Source: Devosia sp. (GTDB taxonomy: Bacteria; Pseudomonadota; Alphaproteobacteria; Rhizobiales; Devosiaceae). Taken from it: a DNA stretch of 64,000 bases. Position numbers and translations under genes: made by a program. Positions within the stretch are counted from its first letter, which is position 1, and every line of letters starts with the position of its first letter. Positions 54,070 to 63,977 of the stretch are shown piece after piece. Location: the NCBI RefSeq assembly GCF_024707125.1, contig NZ_JANQAH010000009.1, forward strand, positions 840,265 to 904,264. The letters are read 5' to 3'. The notes under the pieces were generated by a model that saw nothing but the letters and a program-made list of their open reading frames with translations, was not told the DNA's origin and did no database searches.

Positions 54070-54963
54070 TCACGGCCAGGCCGCATAGGACCCATCCCGC
54101 CGCCCCAGCCTCTGCGCTGCCTGCTGCCGAAAACGTCCCGGCGAAATCCCCTTCCGCTGCGAAAAGAACCGGCTGAAATAGCCCGCATCGCGAAACCCCA
54201 AGGCATCAGCCACTTCCCCCACTTGTAGCGCCGAGCGCTCCAGCAAGGCCTCCGCATCTTCCAGCAGTCGCCGATGTACCAGATCAAGCGGCGTCGCCCC
54301 CGTCGCCCGCTTGATCGCCGTATTCAACCGATCGGTCGTAATCCCCATCGCCCGCGCATAATCGGCCACCCGCCAATGCCGTCGCGCATTGAGCTCCACC
54401 AGCTGCAGAAAACCCTGCACCAGCATACGCGGCGAACTCTGCGCCGGCCGCGTCCCCCCGCCGCCCAATCGCCAGAAGGCAATGAGCACCAGGCAAAGCC
54501 GGCTCATCACCGCCTCGCGCATCCCCGGCAGGTCTTCAAACAATTCCTCGCTTAGCGCCGCAATATCCGCGCCAATCCCCCGCGCCGCCTTGCTATCGAG
54601 CGGTACGCCGAGCAGCGGTCTTTCCATGCCCTCGCGCAGCGGTCCGGCAATGGCGGTGGCCGGCACCACTCGCGCCAGCGCCCCGTCCGAAACCGTCAAC
54701 GCGGCCCCGCGCGCGCCCGCCGCCAGCCGCACCTGCCCGCCTCGCCCACCGGGCAGCCAGATCAGACACGGTCCCCGGACGGCGGTAACGGTATCCCCCA
54801 ACCGCACCTCACCTTCGCCGGCATTGAGCAAAAACCCATGCGCCGAGCGTCGCGCCCGGTCTCCGGCAAAACTCCATTCCGACGGTCCAAGACTGCCGGT
54901 AAGGTCAGTCACCTCAACATCCGGCCCCTCGACGCGCGCGCCCTGCGCTATAGCTTGATGCAC
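54070..54963 (-). CDS. AraC family transcriptional regulator
   Basis: A 297-residue regulator. The GTG at 54963 is preferred because GGGAGAGG lies just before it; an ATG at 55032 would add 23 residues reaching into the shared promoter region. The N-terminal part is a cupin-like ligand domain. The C-terminal 100 residues hold two helix-turn-helix motifs (WRVADYARAMGITTDRLN and VGEVADALGFRDAGYFSRFF). It is divergent from the branched-chain-type ABC operon and is its likely regulator, responding to an aromatic acid. The effector is inferred from context. Confidence 0.85.
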   Translation of the reverse strand: MHQAIAQGARVEGPDVEVTDLTGSLGPSEWSFAGDRARRSAHGFLLNAGEGEVRLGDTVTAVRGPCLIWLPGGRGGQVRLAAGARGAALTVSDGALARVVPATAIAGPLREGMERPLLGVPLDSKAARGIGADIAALSEELFEDLPGMREAVMSRLCLVLIAFWRLGGGGTRPAQSSPRMLVQGFLQLVELNARRHWRVADYARAMGITTDRLNTAIKRATGATPLDLVHRRLLEDAEALLERSALQVGEVADALGFRDAGYFSRFFSQRKGISPGRFRQQAAQRLGRRDGSYAAWP

Positions 54964-55146
54964 GTTCCTCTCCCCAAAAACGCCGCTAAAAATACAAAAC
55001 TCTCTCAGTTTTGTCCATTTCGCTTGGGTCAAACCCGGCCTAGCGTTTCCTCAGGGTCGGAACCGGACACCCAAAAGTGCCGCCAAGGCAGGGGTCCGGA
55101 ACCGAATTTTGGGAACGCCCGCCGGGAGCGGGCATGGGAGGACGAC

Positions 55147-56382
55147 ATGACTGATCTGTCTCGTAGAACGCTATTGCAGGCCATGGGTGCCGGTGCGCTC
55201 GCCTCGGCTCTCGCCAGCCTGCCCACTTTTGCGCAGGATCGCACCGCTATCCGCATCGGCTATGCCGTGTCGAAGACCGGCGCCAATGCTGGCGGCGCCG
55301 GCATCTCGACCATTCCGAACTATCTTCTCTGGGTCGATGACGTGAACAAGGCCGGCGGCCTCGAGCTGTCCAAGCTCGGCGTCACGCTGCCCCTCGAAGT
55401 CACCGAATACGACGACCGTTCCTCCGCCGAAGAAACCGTCCGCGCCATTGAGCGCCTCGCCACCCAGGATAATGTCGATTTCATCCTGCCCAGCTGGGGC
55501 ACCGGCTCCAACCTTGCCGCCGGCCCAACCTTCGACCGTTTCCAGTTTCCCCAGCTCGCCGGCACCGCCGTCACCGACATGGCCCCGCAACTGGTCCAGC
55601 GCTGGAAGAACTCTTTCTGGTTCCTCGGCGGCGGTCACGACTATGCCAATGCGCTGGTTGACCTCCTCGTCAAGCAGCGTGATGCGGGAGCGATCAACAA
55701 CAAGGTCGCCATTGCCTCGGTCGCAGACGGTTTTGGTATCGACCTCTCCAAGGCCGCGACGCCCGCCTTCCAGGCCGCCGGCTTCGAGCTCGTCTATGAC
55801 AAGACCTATCCGCTCGGCACGTCCGACTTCGCCCCCATCATCAATGAAGTCTCCGGCCTCGGCGTCGATACCTTCGTCGCCTTCTCCTATCCGCCCGACA
55901 CTTTCGCGCTGACCCAGCAATCGGTCGTCGCCAATTTCAGCCCGAAGATTTTCTATCTCGGCGTCGGCACCGCCTTCCCGATCTACCCCAATGTCGCCGG
56001 TCCCAACCACAATGGCGTCATGGGCGTTGGCGGCATCGACCCCGATAGCGAAGCGATCGCTGCCTATTTCGAGCGCCACACCGCCCTTGTCGGCCAGGCG
56101 CCCGATAGCTGGGCCAGCGCCGTCACCTATGCCAGCCTCGAAATTCTGGGCCAGGCCATCACCCGCGTCGGCGATCTCGACAAGGCAGCGGTCGCAGCCG
56201 AAATCGCCTCGGGCGAATTCGACACGATCCTCGGTAAGGTCAAACTCGTCGACAACCAGCTCCGCGCCTTGTGGACTGTCGGCCAGTGGCAAGACGGCAA
56301 ATTCGTCGGCCTCGCCCACACCGAAGGCAAAGCCGCCCGCGAACCGGTCGTGCCGAAGCCGGCCTGGGTTCCCGCGAGCTAA
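55147..56382 (+). CDS. Branched-chain-type ABC transporter binding protein, probable aromatic-acid importer
   Basis: A 411-residue periplasmic binding protein (peripla_BP_6/LivK type). ATG 55147 follows GGGAGGA. The signal peptide begins DLSRRTLLQAMGAGA, a twin-arginine-like motif, and ends in PTFAQ (about 30). The mature part has IRIGYAVSKTGANAGG, DDRSSAEETVRAIERLA and VASVADGFGIDLSK. In Sinorhizobium the PcaMNVWX protocatechuate importer belongs to this family, and the gene lies between pca and pob genes. Aromatic acids are therefore more likely than leucine, but this is inference. Confidence 0.87.
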   Translation: MTDLSRRTLLQAMGAGALASALASLPTFAQDRTAIRIGYAVSKTGANAGGAGISTIPNYLLWVDDVNKAGGLELSKLGVTLPLEVTEYDDRSSAEETVRAIERLATQDNVDFILPSWGTGSNLAAGPTFDRFQFPQLAGTAVTDMAPQLVQRWKNSFWFLGGGHDYANALVDLLVKQRDAGAINNKVAIASVADGFGIDLSKAATPAFQAAGFELVYDKTYPLGTSDFAPIINEVSGLGVDTFVAFSYPPDTFALTQQSVVANFSPKIFYLGVGTAFPIYPNVAGPNHNGVMGVGGIDPDSEAIAAYFERHTALVGQAPDSWASAVTYASLEILGQAITRVGDLDKAAVAAEIASGEFDTILGKVKLVDNQLRALWTVGQWQDGKFVGLAHTEGKAAREPVVPKPAWVPAS

Positions 56383-56395
56383 GAAAGCACCGGTT

Positions 56396-56511
56396 CACCC
56401 CCTCCCAGCCTCCCCCATCTAGGGGGAGGTGCAGGGACTGTGCGCGACGCACGATGGTGCCCCATACTCGATGCAACACCTCCCCTAGATGGGGGAGGAA
56501 GGGTGGGGGTG
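56396..56511. repeat. Large inverted repeat between binding protein and permease genes (family F)
   Basis: CACCCCCTCCCAGCCTCCCC near 56396 faces GGGGAGGAAGGGTGGGGGTG ending at 56511, with internal CCCATCTAGGGGGAGGTG and CACCTCCCCTAGATGGG arms. It could form a long hairpin on the transcript and reduce read-through into the permeases. Confidence 0.75.
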
Positions 56512-56562
56512 TCGGCAATCGCCGACACTCAAACCACGCCCACACTCTATTCAGGAGCAAAA

Positions 56563-57435
56563 ATGCTCTTCAGCGCCATCCTCACCGGCCTCGTCCTCGG
56601 CGGCACCTATGCGCTCATCGCCATGGGCCTCACGCTTCAATACGGCGTCGCCCGCATCATGAACCTGGCCTATGGCGATCTCATCATCGCCGGCAGTTTT
56701 GGCGCCATGCTCCTCTTCACCGCCGCGGGCATCAATCCGCTCATCGCCCTCTTCATAGTCGTCCCCCTCGGCTTCGCCCTCAGTTGGCTCGTCTATGCCC
56801 TGATGCTCCAGCCACTCGCCCGCCGCTCGCCCAATCGCGACCGTCTCGAGGGTGACTCCATCCTCGCCACCTTCGGCCTCCTCTTCGTCATCCAGGGCGT
56901 CGCACTCGTCCTCTTCGGCGCCAATTACCAAAGCTATTCTTTCCTCGCCGTCCCCATAGACGTGCTCGGAACCACTATCGCCGCCAACCGTCTCCTCGCC
57001 TTCGCGCTCGCCGTCCTCTTCGGCGTCGGCCTCTGGCTCCTCCTCACCCGCACCCGCTTCGGCACCGTCATTCGCGCCGTCGCCGCCAATCCTGGCTCCG
57101 CCCCATTGGTCGGCATCAATGTCGATCACGTCGCCCGCCTCGCTTTTGCTTTGGGCGGCGGCCTCGCCGCGGCCGGTGGCGTCGTCGTCTCCATGTATCT
57201 GACCTTCTCTGCCACCATGGGCGTCATCTTCACCATGAAGGCGCTGATCGTCGTCATCATGGGCGGCGTCGGCAATCTCCTCGGCGCGCTCGCCGCCGGC
57301 CTCATTCTTGGTGTCGTCGAAACTCTCGTTTCGAGCTTCATCGATCCCGGCCTCACCCTGGCCGCCACCTATCTCATCTTCCTCGCCGTGCTCGTCGTCC
57401 GGCCACAGGGCCTCTTCGGAAAGGCCGCCCGATGA
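56563..57435 (+). CDS. Branched-chain-type ABC transporter permease (LivH type)
   Basis: A 290-residue inner-membrane permease with about eight hydrophobic segments. ATG 56563 follows CAGGAGC; an earlier in-frame ATG at 56440 lies in the repeat. Motifs are GGTYALIAMGLTLQYGVARI near the N-terminus and IFTMKALIVVIMGGVGNLLG near the C-terminus. It overlaps the LivM-type gene by 4 bases. Confidence 0.9.
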   Translation: MLFSAILTGLVLGGTYALIAMGLTLQYGVARIMNLAYGDLIIAGSFGAMLLFTAAGINPLIALFIVVPLGFALSWLVYALMLQPLARRSPNRDRLEGDSILATFGLLFVIQGVALVLFGANYQSYSFLAVPIDVLGTTIAANRLLAFALAVLFGVGLWLLLTRTRFGTVIRAVAANPGSAPLVGINVDHVARLAFALGGGLAAAGGVVVSMYLTFSATMGVIFTMKALIVVIMGGVGNLLGALAAGLILGVVETLVSSFIDPGLTLAATYLIFLAVLVVRPQGLFGKAAR

Positions 57436-58349
57436 AACTTTTGACCCCTCTTGTCGCGCTCGCGGCTCTTGCTGCAGTTCCCTTCTTCGTCGGCGCCTAT
57501 CCGCTCGGCTTGGGCATCGGCATTTTGGGCTACGCCACCCTCGCCACTGCCTGGGCCCTCTTTTCCGGCCCGACGCGCTATATCTCTCTCGCCACCGTCG
57601 CCTTCTTCGGCATCGGCGCTTACACGGTCGCGGTCCTCGCCGATCTCATGCCCTATCCGCTGGTGCTCCTTTGCGCCGCGCTGATCGGCCTCGTCGTCGC
57701 TGTTCTCGTCGGCCTCGCCACCCTGCGCCTCGCCGGCATCTACTTTGTCATCTTCACTTTCGGCCTCGCCGAACTCGTGCGCCAGCTCGTCACCTATTAT
57801 GAGGTCAACGTCACGCGCACCCTTGGCCGTTATGTCTTCCTGCCCATCGGCCCCGAACACATTTATTGGCAGCTCCTCGGTCTCCTCGCAGTCACCCTCG
57901 CTCTGGCCTTCTGGATCAGCCGCGCCAAGATCGGTCTCGCCCTCCGCGTTATCGGCGATGATCCCGTTGTCGCCTCCCACCTCGGCATAGGCATCACGCG
58001 CACCAAACTCGCGCTCTTCTCTCTAAGCGCCGTGGTCATGACCCTCGCCGGCGCCATCCAGGCTCCCCGCTGGACCTATATCGAGCCATCCATCGTCTTC
58101 AATCCGACGGTCAGCTTCCTCACCGTCATCATGGCCCTCCTCGGCGGCCCCAACAGACTCTTCGGGCCCCTTCTCGGCGCCGTGCCGCTCTTCCTTCTCT
58201 TCGAATGGCTCTCGGCCAATTTCCCCAACCACTACTCCATCATCCTGGGCCTGCTTTTCATCGCCATCGTCTTCCTCCTGCCCAATGGTGTCCTCGCGGC
58301 GGCCGACAAGTTTGCCGCCCGCTTCAAGAACAAGGAGGCATCAGCATGA
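57432..58349 (+). CDS. Branched-chain-type ABC transporter permease (LivM type)
   Basis: A 305-residue inner-membrane partner of the LivH-type protein. It starts inside the upstream stop (ATGA). Family motifs are GPTRYISLATVAFFGIGAYT, TLRLAGIYFVIFTFGLAELV and ALRVIGDDPVVASHLGI. The last third has MALLGGPNRLFGPLLGAVPL. It overlaps the ATPase gene that follows by 4 bases. Confidence 0.9.
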   Translation: MKLLTPLVALAALAAVPFFVGAYPLGLGIGILGYATLATAWALFSGPTRYISLATVAFFGIGAYTVAVLADLMPYPLVLLCAALIGLVVAVLVGLATLRLAGIYFVIFTFGLAELVRQLVTYYEVNVTRTLGRYVFLPIGPEHIYWQLLGLLAVTLALAFWISRAKIGLALRVIGDDPVVASHLGIGITRTKLALFSLSAVVMTLAGAIQAPRWTYIEPSIVFNPTVSFLTVIMALLGGPNRLFGPLLGAVPLFLLFEWLSANFPNHYSIILGLLFIAIVFLLPNGVLAAADKFAARFKNKEASA

Positions 58350-59070
58350 CCCTTCTCACTCTCTCCAATGTCACCAAGCGTTTTGGCGGCCTCACCGCGG
58401 TCAATGATCTCTCCTTCACCCTGACCGCAGGCGAGACCGTCGGCCTCCTCGGCCCCAACGGTTCGGGCAAGACCACAGCGCTCAATATGATCTCGGGCTA
58501 TCTGCCCGTCACGTCGGGCACCATCGCGCTTGATGGCACCACCATCAGCACATTGGGCCCCGAGCGCATCGCCCATCGCGGCGTCGCCCGCACTTTTCAA
58601 TTGGTCCGCGCGCTGCCATCCCTGACAGTCGGCGAAAACGTCCTCGCTGCCTTGGCCTTCCGCAAAGCCCCCTCTGGGGCAACGAAGCGGAAGCCAGGAT
58701 TGAGAATCTGTTGCAAAGCGTCGGCCTTGCCGGCCGCCAGCACGAACGGGCCAGCAATCTCACTTATATTGACCTCAAGCGCATGGAACTGGCCCGCGCC
58801 CTCGCCACCGAGCCCAAACTGCTGCTGCTCGACGAATGGCTCGCCGGCCTCAACCCGACGGAACTACGCGCCGGCATCGACCTCATCACCCGCCTGCGAC
58901 AAAGCGGCATCACCATTCTGCTCGTCGAACACGTTATGGATGCGGTGCGGGCGCTCTGCACCCGCTGCATCGTCATGAACACCGGTTCGCGCCTCGCCGA
59001 TGGCCCCACTTCAGACGTCTTGGCCGACAAATCCGTCATCCGCGCCTATCTCGGAGACGACCATGCTTGA
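58346..59070 (+). pseudogene. Branched-chain-type ABC transporter ATPase (LivG type), frameshifted as sequenced
   Basis: This ATPase starts at 58346 with LSNVTKRFGGLTAVNDLSF and has Walker A GPNGSGKTT. The frame breaks in the C-run 58668-58672: adding one C gives RKAPLWGNEAEARIENLLQS and joins the C-terminal half. That half has the degenerate signature NLTYIDLKRMELARAL, Walker B LLLLDEWLAGLNPTEL and switch His in LVEHVMDA. Corrected length is 241 residues. Since both halves are well conserved, a missing base in the consensus is more likely than a true mutation. It overlaps the LivF-type gene by 8 bases. Confidence 0.86.
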
Positions 59071-59776
59071 ACTGACCAATGTCGCTCTGCGCTATGGCAA
59101 ACACCTCGCCCTCCACGGCGTCGGCATCTCCATCGCGCCGGCGGAAACCGTCGTCGTCCTCGGCGCCAATGGTGCCGGCAAATCCTCGCTCCTCAAAGTT
59201 CTCGGCGGATTGGTCCGCCCCGAACCCGGCGCCGACCTCACCTTCGAGACCAAAAAAATCCTCGGCCGCCCCGCTCATGATTTTCCCGAGCTGGGCATTG
59301 CCCTCGTCCCCGAAGGCCGCGGCATTTTTGGCGATCTCACCGTCGCCGAAAATCTGCAGCTCGGCGCCCACCCGCCCCATGCGCGTCCGCACGAAAAGCG
59401 TCAGCGCGATCTCGTCCTCGACCTTTTCCCGCGCCTTGCAGAACGCCAAAGCCAGATCGCCCGCACCATGTCCGGCGGTGAACAGCAAATGGTCGCCATC
59501 GGCCGCGCCCTCATGAGCTGCCCAAAACTGCTCATGCTCGACGAACCAAGCCTCGGCCTCGCACCCATCGTCACCTCGGAACTCTTCACCGCCCTCGGCC
59601 GCATCAGCGCAACCGGCATCGCCATGCTGGTCGTCGAGCAAAACGTAAAAGCCTCCCTCGCCATCGCCCAACGCGGCTACCTCATGGAAGCCGGCCGCAT
59701 CACCGGGGCAGGGACGGCAGACAGCCTCCGCGCCGACCCGGCCGTACAACGCGCATTCCTCGGGGCGGTGGCATGA
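59063..59776 (+). CDS. Branched-chain-type ABC transporter ATPase (LivF type)
   Basis: A 237-residue ATPase. ATG 59063 (MLELTNVALRYGK) gives the family's N-terminus and overlaps the previous gene by 8 bases. Walker A is GANGAGKSSLLK, the signature TMSGGEQQMVAIGRAL, Walker B LLMLDEPSLGLAP, and the switch residue is in LVVEQNVKASL, the EQN form usual for LivF. It is the last gene of the importer operon; repeats follow before the aldehyde dehydrogenase. Confidence 0.92.
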   Translation: MLELTNVALRYGKHLALHGVGISIAPAETVVVLGANGAGKSSLLKVLGGLVRPEPGADLTFETKKILGRPAHDFPELGIALVPEGRGIFGDLTVAENLQLGAHPPHARPHEKRQRDLVLDLFPRLAERQSQIARTMSGGEQQMVAIGRALMSCPKLLMLDEPSLGLAPIVTSELFTALGRISATGIAMLVVEQNVKASLAIAQRGYLMEAGRITGAGTADSLRADPAVQRAFLGAVA

Positions 59777-59799
59777 GCACCATTCCCCACCCACGCTCG

Positions 59800-59867
59800 G
59801 TGTCATTCCCGCGAAAGCGGGAACCCCTGTTTGAAAACGGAGGTCCCCGCTTTCGCGGGGATGACAT
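59800..59867. repeat. Palindromic intergenic repeat, family B
   Basis: CCCGCGAAAGCGGG and CCCCGCTTTCGCGGGG units face each other between TGTCAT and ATGACA ends. It is the closest relative in the window of the 46896-46963 element. Confidence 0.85.
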
Positions 59868-59911
59868 CGTGAACTTGGCGAGACCAGTTCTCACCACAAA
59901 CCCGATCCAAT

Positions 59912-59932
59912 CCCTCCCCCTTGAGGGGGAGG
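59912..59932. repeat. Small palindrome of the family F type
   Basis: CCCTCCCCC and GGGGGAGG arms around TTGA, followed by GTGGGGGTGTCGCCC. It resembles one arm of the 56396-56511 element and completes the 214-base gap before the aldehyde dehydrogenase gene. Confidence 0.6.
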
Positions 59933-59990
59933 TTAGGTGGGGGTGTCGCCCCACACTCAATCCCAAGAATAACCACATCGGAGACCCCGC

Positions 59991-61445
59991 ATGACCGATC
60001 TCGGCCTGCTCATAAACAACGAGGAAGTCCAAGCCACCGGCGGGGCGACCTTTACCCGCAACAATCCCATCACCGGCGAATTGGCCACCCGCGCCGCCGC
60101 CGCCACGGTCGATGACGCGCTGCGCGCCGCCGACGCTGCGACTGCCGCCTTCCCCGAATGGAGCCGCACCGGCCCAGGCGCCCGCCGCAAAATCCTCCTC
60201 GCCGCCGCCGACAAGCTCGCCGCCAAAGCCCCCGAATTCATCGAGGCCATGGGCCACGAAACCGGCGCCACGGCCGGTTGGGCCGGCTTCAACGTCATGC
60301 TCGCCGCCGACATGCTGCGCGAAGCCGCAAGCCTGACGACCCAGATCACTGGCGAAATCATCCCGTCGAACCGCCCCGGCTCCACGGCCTATGGGATCCG
60401 CCAGGCCGCCGGCGTCGTCCTCTCCATCGCCCCCTGGAACGCCCCGGTCATTCTCGGCGTCCGTTCGCTCGCGACCCCACTCGCCTGCGGCAATACTGTC
60501 GTCTTCAAGTCGAGCGAAATCTGCCCGCGCACCCATCGCCTCATCGCCGATGCGCTCTTTGAAGCCGGTCTCCCCAAGGGTGTTCTCAACGTCGTCTCCA
60601 ACGCCCCGGCCGATGCGCCCGAACTCGTCGAAGCGCTTATCGCCCACAAGGGCGTGCGCCGCGTCAATTTCACCGGCTCCACCCGCGTCGGCCGCCACAT
60701 CGCCGAAGTCGCCGCGCGCAACCTGAAACCCGCACTCCTCGAACTCGGCGGCAAGGCTCCCTTCGTCGTCCTCGATGACGCCGATATCGGCGAGGCCGTC
60801 GCCGCAGCCGCCTTTGGCGCCTACATGAACCAGGGCCAGATCTGCATGTCGACCGAACGCGTGGTCGTCGACGACAAGATCGCCGACGAGTTCGTCGCCG
60901 CTCTCGCCACCAAGGCTGCCTCCCTCAAGGCCGGCGATCCGCGCAAGGGCGACACTCCCCTGGGCTGCCTCGTCGATCTCTCAGCCGCCCAGCGCATCGA
61001 CGCACTCATCAAGGATGCCGTCGCCAAGGGCGCCCGCGTCGTCGCCGGTGGCGGCATCGATGGCACCATCATGCAGGCAACCGTTGTCGACAACGTCACC
61101 CCCGGCATGAAGCTCTATCGCGACGAATCCTTCGGCCCCGTCGTCGCCGTCATCCGCGTCGCCAGCACCGAAGAAGCCATCCGCGTCGCCAATGACACCG
61201 AATACGGCCTCGCCGCTGCCGTCTTCGGAAAGGACCTCACCCGCGCCATGTCGGTCGCCTCCCGCATCGAGTCCGGCATCTGCCACATCAATGGCCCCAC
61301 CGTGCACGACGAAGCCCAGATGCCCTTCGGTGGAGTAAAAGCCTCCGGCTACGGCCGCTTCGGCGGCAAGGCCGGCATCGCCGAATTCACCGAACTGCGC
61401 TGGATAACCGTCCAGGGCGCCGAACACATCCACTACCCGATCTGA
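59991..61445 (+). CDS. Aromatic aldehyde dehydrogenase (vanillin/hydroxybenzaldehyde type)
   Basis: A 484-residue NAD(P)-dependent aldehyde dehydrogenase. The catalytic Cys is in NQGQICMSTERVVVD (about 285), the Glu in LLELGGKAPFVVL (about 251), and the cofactor motif is NFTGSTRVGRHIA. The C-terminal stretch NGPTVHDEAQMPFGGVKASG, then FTELRWITVQ, is the pattern of vanillin, benzaldehyde and salicylaldehyde dehydrogenases. With pobA close by, 4-hydroxybenzaldehyde to 4-hydroxybenzoate is a likely reaction; vanillin to vanillate is the alternative, but no vanAB is seen. Confidence 0.9.
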   Translation: MTDLGLLINNEEVQATGGATFTRNNPITGELATRAAAATVDDALRAADAATAAFPEWSRTGPGARRKILLAAADKLAAKAPEFIEAMGHETGATAGWAGFNVMLAADMLREAASLTTQITGEIIPSNRPGSTAYGIRQAAGVVLSIAPWNAPVILGVRSLATPLACGNTVVFKSSEICPRTHRLIADALFEAGLPKGVLNVVSNAPADAPELVEALIAHKGVRRVNFTGSTRVGRHIAEVAARNLKPALLELGGKAPFVVLDDADIGEAVAAAAFGAYMNQGQICMSTERVVVDDKIADEFVAALATKAASLKAGDPRKGDTPLGCLVDLSAAQRIDALIKDAVAKGARVVAGGGIDGTIMQATVVDNVTPGMKLYRDESFGPVVAVIRVASTEEAIRVANDTEYGLAAAVFGKDLTRAMSVASRIESGICHINGPTVHDEAQMPFGGVKASGYGRFGGKAGIAEFTELRWITVQGAEHIHYPI

Positions 61446-61449
61446 TCTC

Positions 61450-61570
61450 TTCACCTCTCTCTTCGGGGGAGAGGTCGGCGCAAAGCGCCGGGTGAGGGCG
61501 CCTTGCTGCAATCGCTACTGCAAGCAAGGCCCCCACACCCCAAACCCTCTCTCCCAAAGGGAGAGGGAGC
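61450..61570. repeat. Intergenic repeat element (family E relative)
   Basis: ACCTCTCTCTTCGGGGGAGAGGT and CCCTCTCTCCCAAAGGGAGAGGG palindromes, with GGCGCAAAGCGCC and GCCTTGC/GCAAGGC pairs between them. It lies between the convergent aldehyde dehydrogenase and AraC-type regulator genes, and resembles 33797-33936. Confidence 0.7.
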
Positions 61571-61592
61571 AAAGGACCGATGCCCGTCGGGC

Positions 61593-62462
61593 CTATCGCT
61601 CCATCGCCTCTTTCCGAAACGCCGCCGGCGACATCCCGAGCACCCGTGTAAGCACCCGCGAAAAATACGCCGGGTCCTCATAGCCCAGCTCCGCCCCGAT
61701 CTCCTTGATCGAGAGCGACGAGAACAGCAGCATCCGCCGCGCCTCGAGCGCAATCCGCCGCTCGATCACCTCCAGCGCCGAAGCCCCCAACACCTCCCGG
61801 CTCACCCGATTGAGATGCGTCTGGCTGATCCCCAATTGATCGGCATAGTCGCCAATCTTGCGCGATTGCCGAAACTGGTGGTCCACCAGCGTCCTAAACG
61901 CCTTGGCATGCAGCAAGGCCCGATCGGCCACTTCGCCTTCCGGCCGTCCCTCGCGCTGCGCCCGCGCAAGGGCCACCAGCAATAAAGTAAGCAGCGCTCG
62001 CATCGCCGCCTCGTGGCCTGCCCCCGGTCGATCCGCCTCCGCAATCAACCGATCCAGCGCCTCGCCCACCTCGAACGACGCCCCCGGCAAAACCATCGGC
62101 CCCGGCAACTCCAGCCCCAGCCCGACAAGATCGCGCTCCATCAGCGTAACGACGATCCCCTCGACATCATCGCTGAACGCAAAACCGTGCACCGTCAGCG
62201 CCGGCACCACGACCACGCCTTCGCGCCTGATGTCGAACTTGCCATCATCCAGCGTCACCCCGGCCCAGCCACCCGTGAGGTGCAGCACCTGGAAAAACTG
62301 CTCATGCCGGTGCGGCGCTATTTTGTAGCCATAGAGCCGACTGCGCGACTGGATGCTCTCCCAGTGCAGCCAGTCCTGTGTCGCGACCTGTTCGCCGTAA
62401 AGCGCATAGACGGGGATCGTGCTCATGTTCGGATAGTGCAAGTCATTGCGCACCCTGTCCAT
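61593..62462 (-). CDS. pobR: AraC family regulator, PobR-like
   Basis: A 289-residue AraC-type regulator, divergent from pobA across 50 bases. The N-terminus contains IPVYALYGE, the opening I recall for PobR proteins; a shorter start at 62426 (MSTIPVYALYG) is equally possible since neither has a clear ribosome site. A cupin ligand domain (HRHEQFFQVLHLTGG) precedes two helix-turn-helix motifs (GDYADQLGISQTHLN and IKEIGAELGYEDPAYFSRVL). It should activate pobA in response to 4-hydroxybenzoate. Confidence 0.87.
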   Translation of the reverse strand: MDRVRNDLHYPNMSTIPVYALYGEQVATQDWLHWESIQSRSRLYGYKIAPHRHEQFFQVLHLTGGWAGVTLDDGKFDIRREGVVVVPALTVHGFAFSDDVEGIVVTLMERDLVGLGLELPGPMVLPGASFEVGEALDRLIAEADRPGAGHEAAMRALLTLLLVALARAQREGRPEGEVADRALLHAKAFRTLVDHQFRQSRKIGDYADQLGISQTHLNRVSREVLGASALEVIERRIALEARRMLLFSSLSIKEIGAELGYEDPAYFSRVLTRVLGMSPAAFRKEAMER

Positions 62463-62497
62463 TCACCAAATCGCCGAAAGGCGGATGATGGCGGTAA

Positions 62498-63673
<1,176 letters not shown>

Positions 63674-63801
63674 TTGGCAGGAGCAGCCAAAAAAATCGAT
63701 CAAGCGGTCAAACCCCTTGTTTTCTGGGGACTTGCACCTAGATATCCACAGTACCACCCCACCAAGAACGACAGAAATGTCATGGAGTTTGGAAAAGGGG
63801 G

Positions 63802-63830
63802 TTTACAGCCCCAAAGGTCATCCCTATAAC
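63802..63830 (+). promoter_or_regulatory. Strong sigma70-type promoter, possibly of an rRNA operon
   Basis: TTTACA (63802-63807), a 17-base spacer and TATAAC (63825-63830) form a near-consensus promoter reading out of the window. No gene is visible in 63674-64000. The sequence after it is A-rich with GAAAAGAAA and GAAAA tracts, as in rRNA leaders of this group. Confidence 0.5.
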
Positions 63831-63977
63831 CCCGCTCACCGCTGCAGAGCGAGGCGCCAAACGGCGAAACGAACTGCGGCAAGCCACTGAAAAGAAAGAG
63901 CAATCTGACTTAGAGGTGACTTCGAAATTCTCCTCGGTGAGTTCAAAACGAACCGAAAAGAAAATCGAAAAAAGCGA

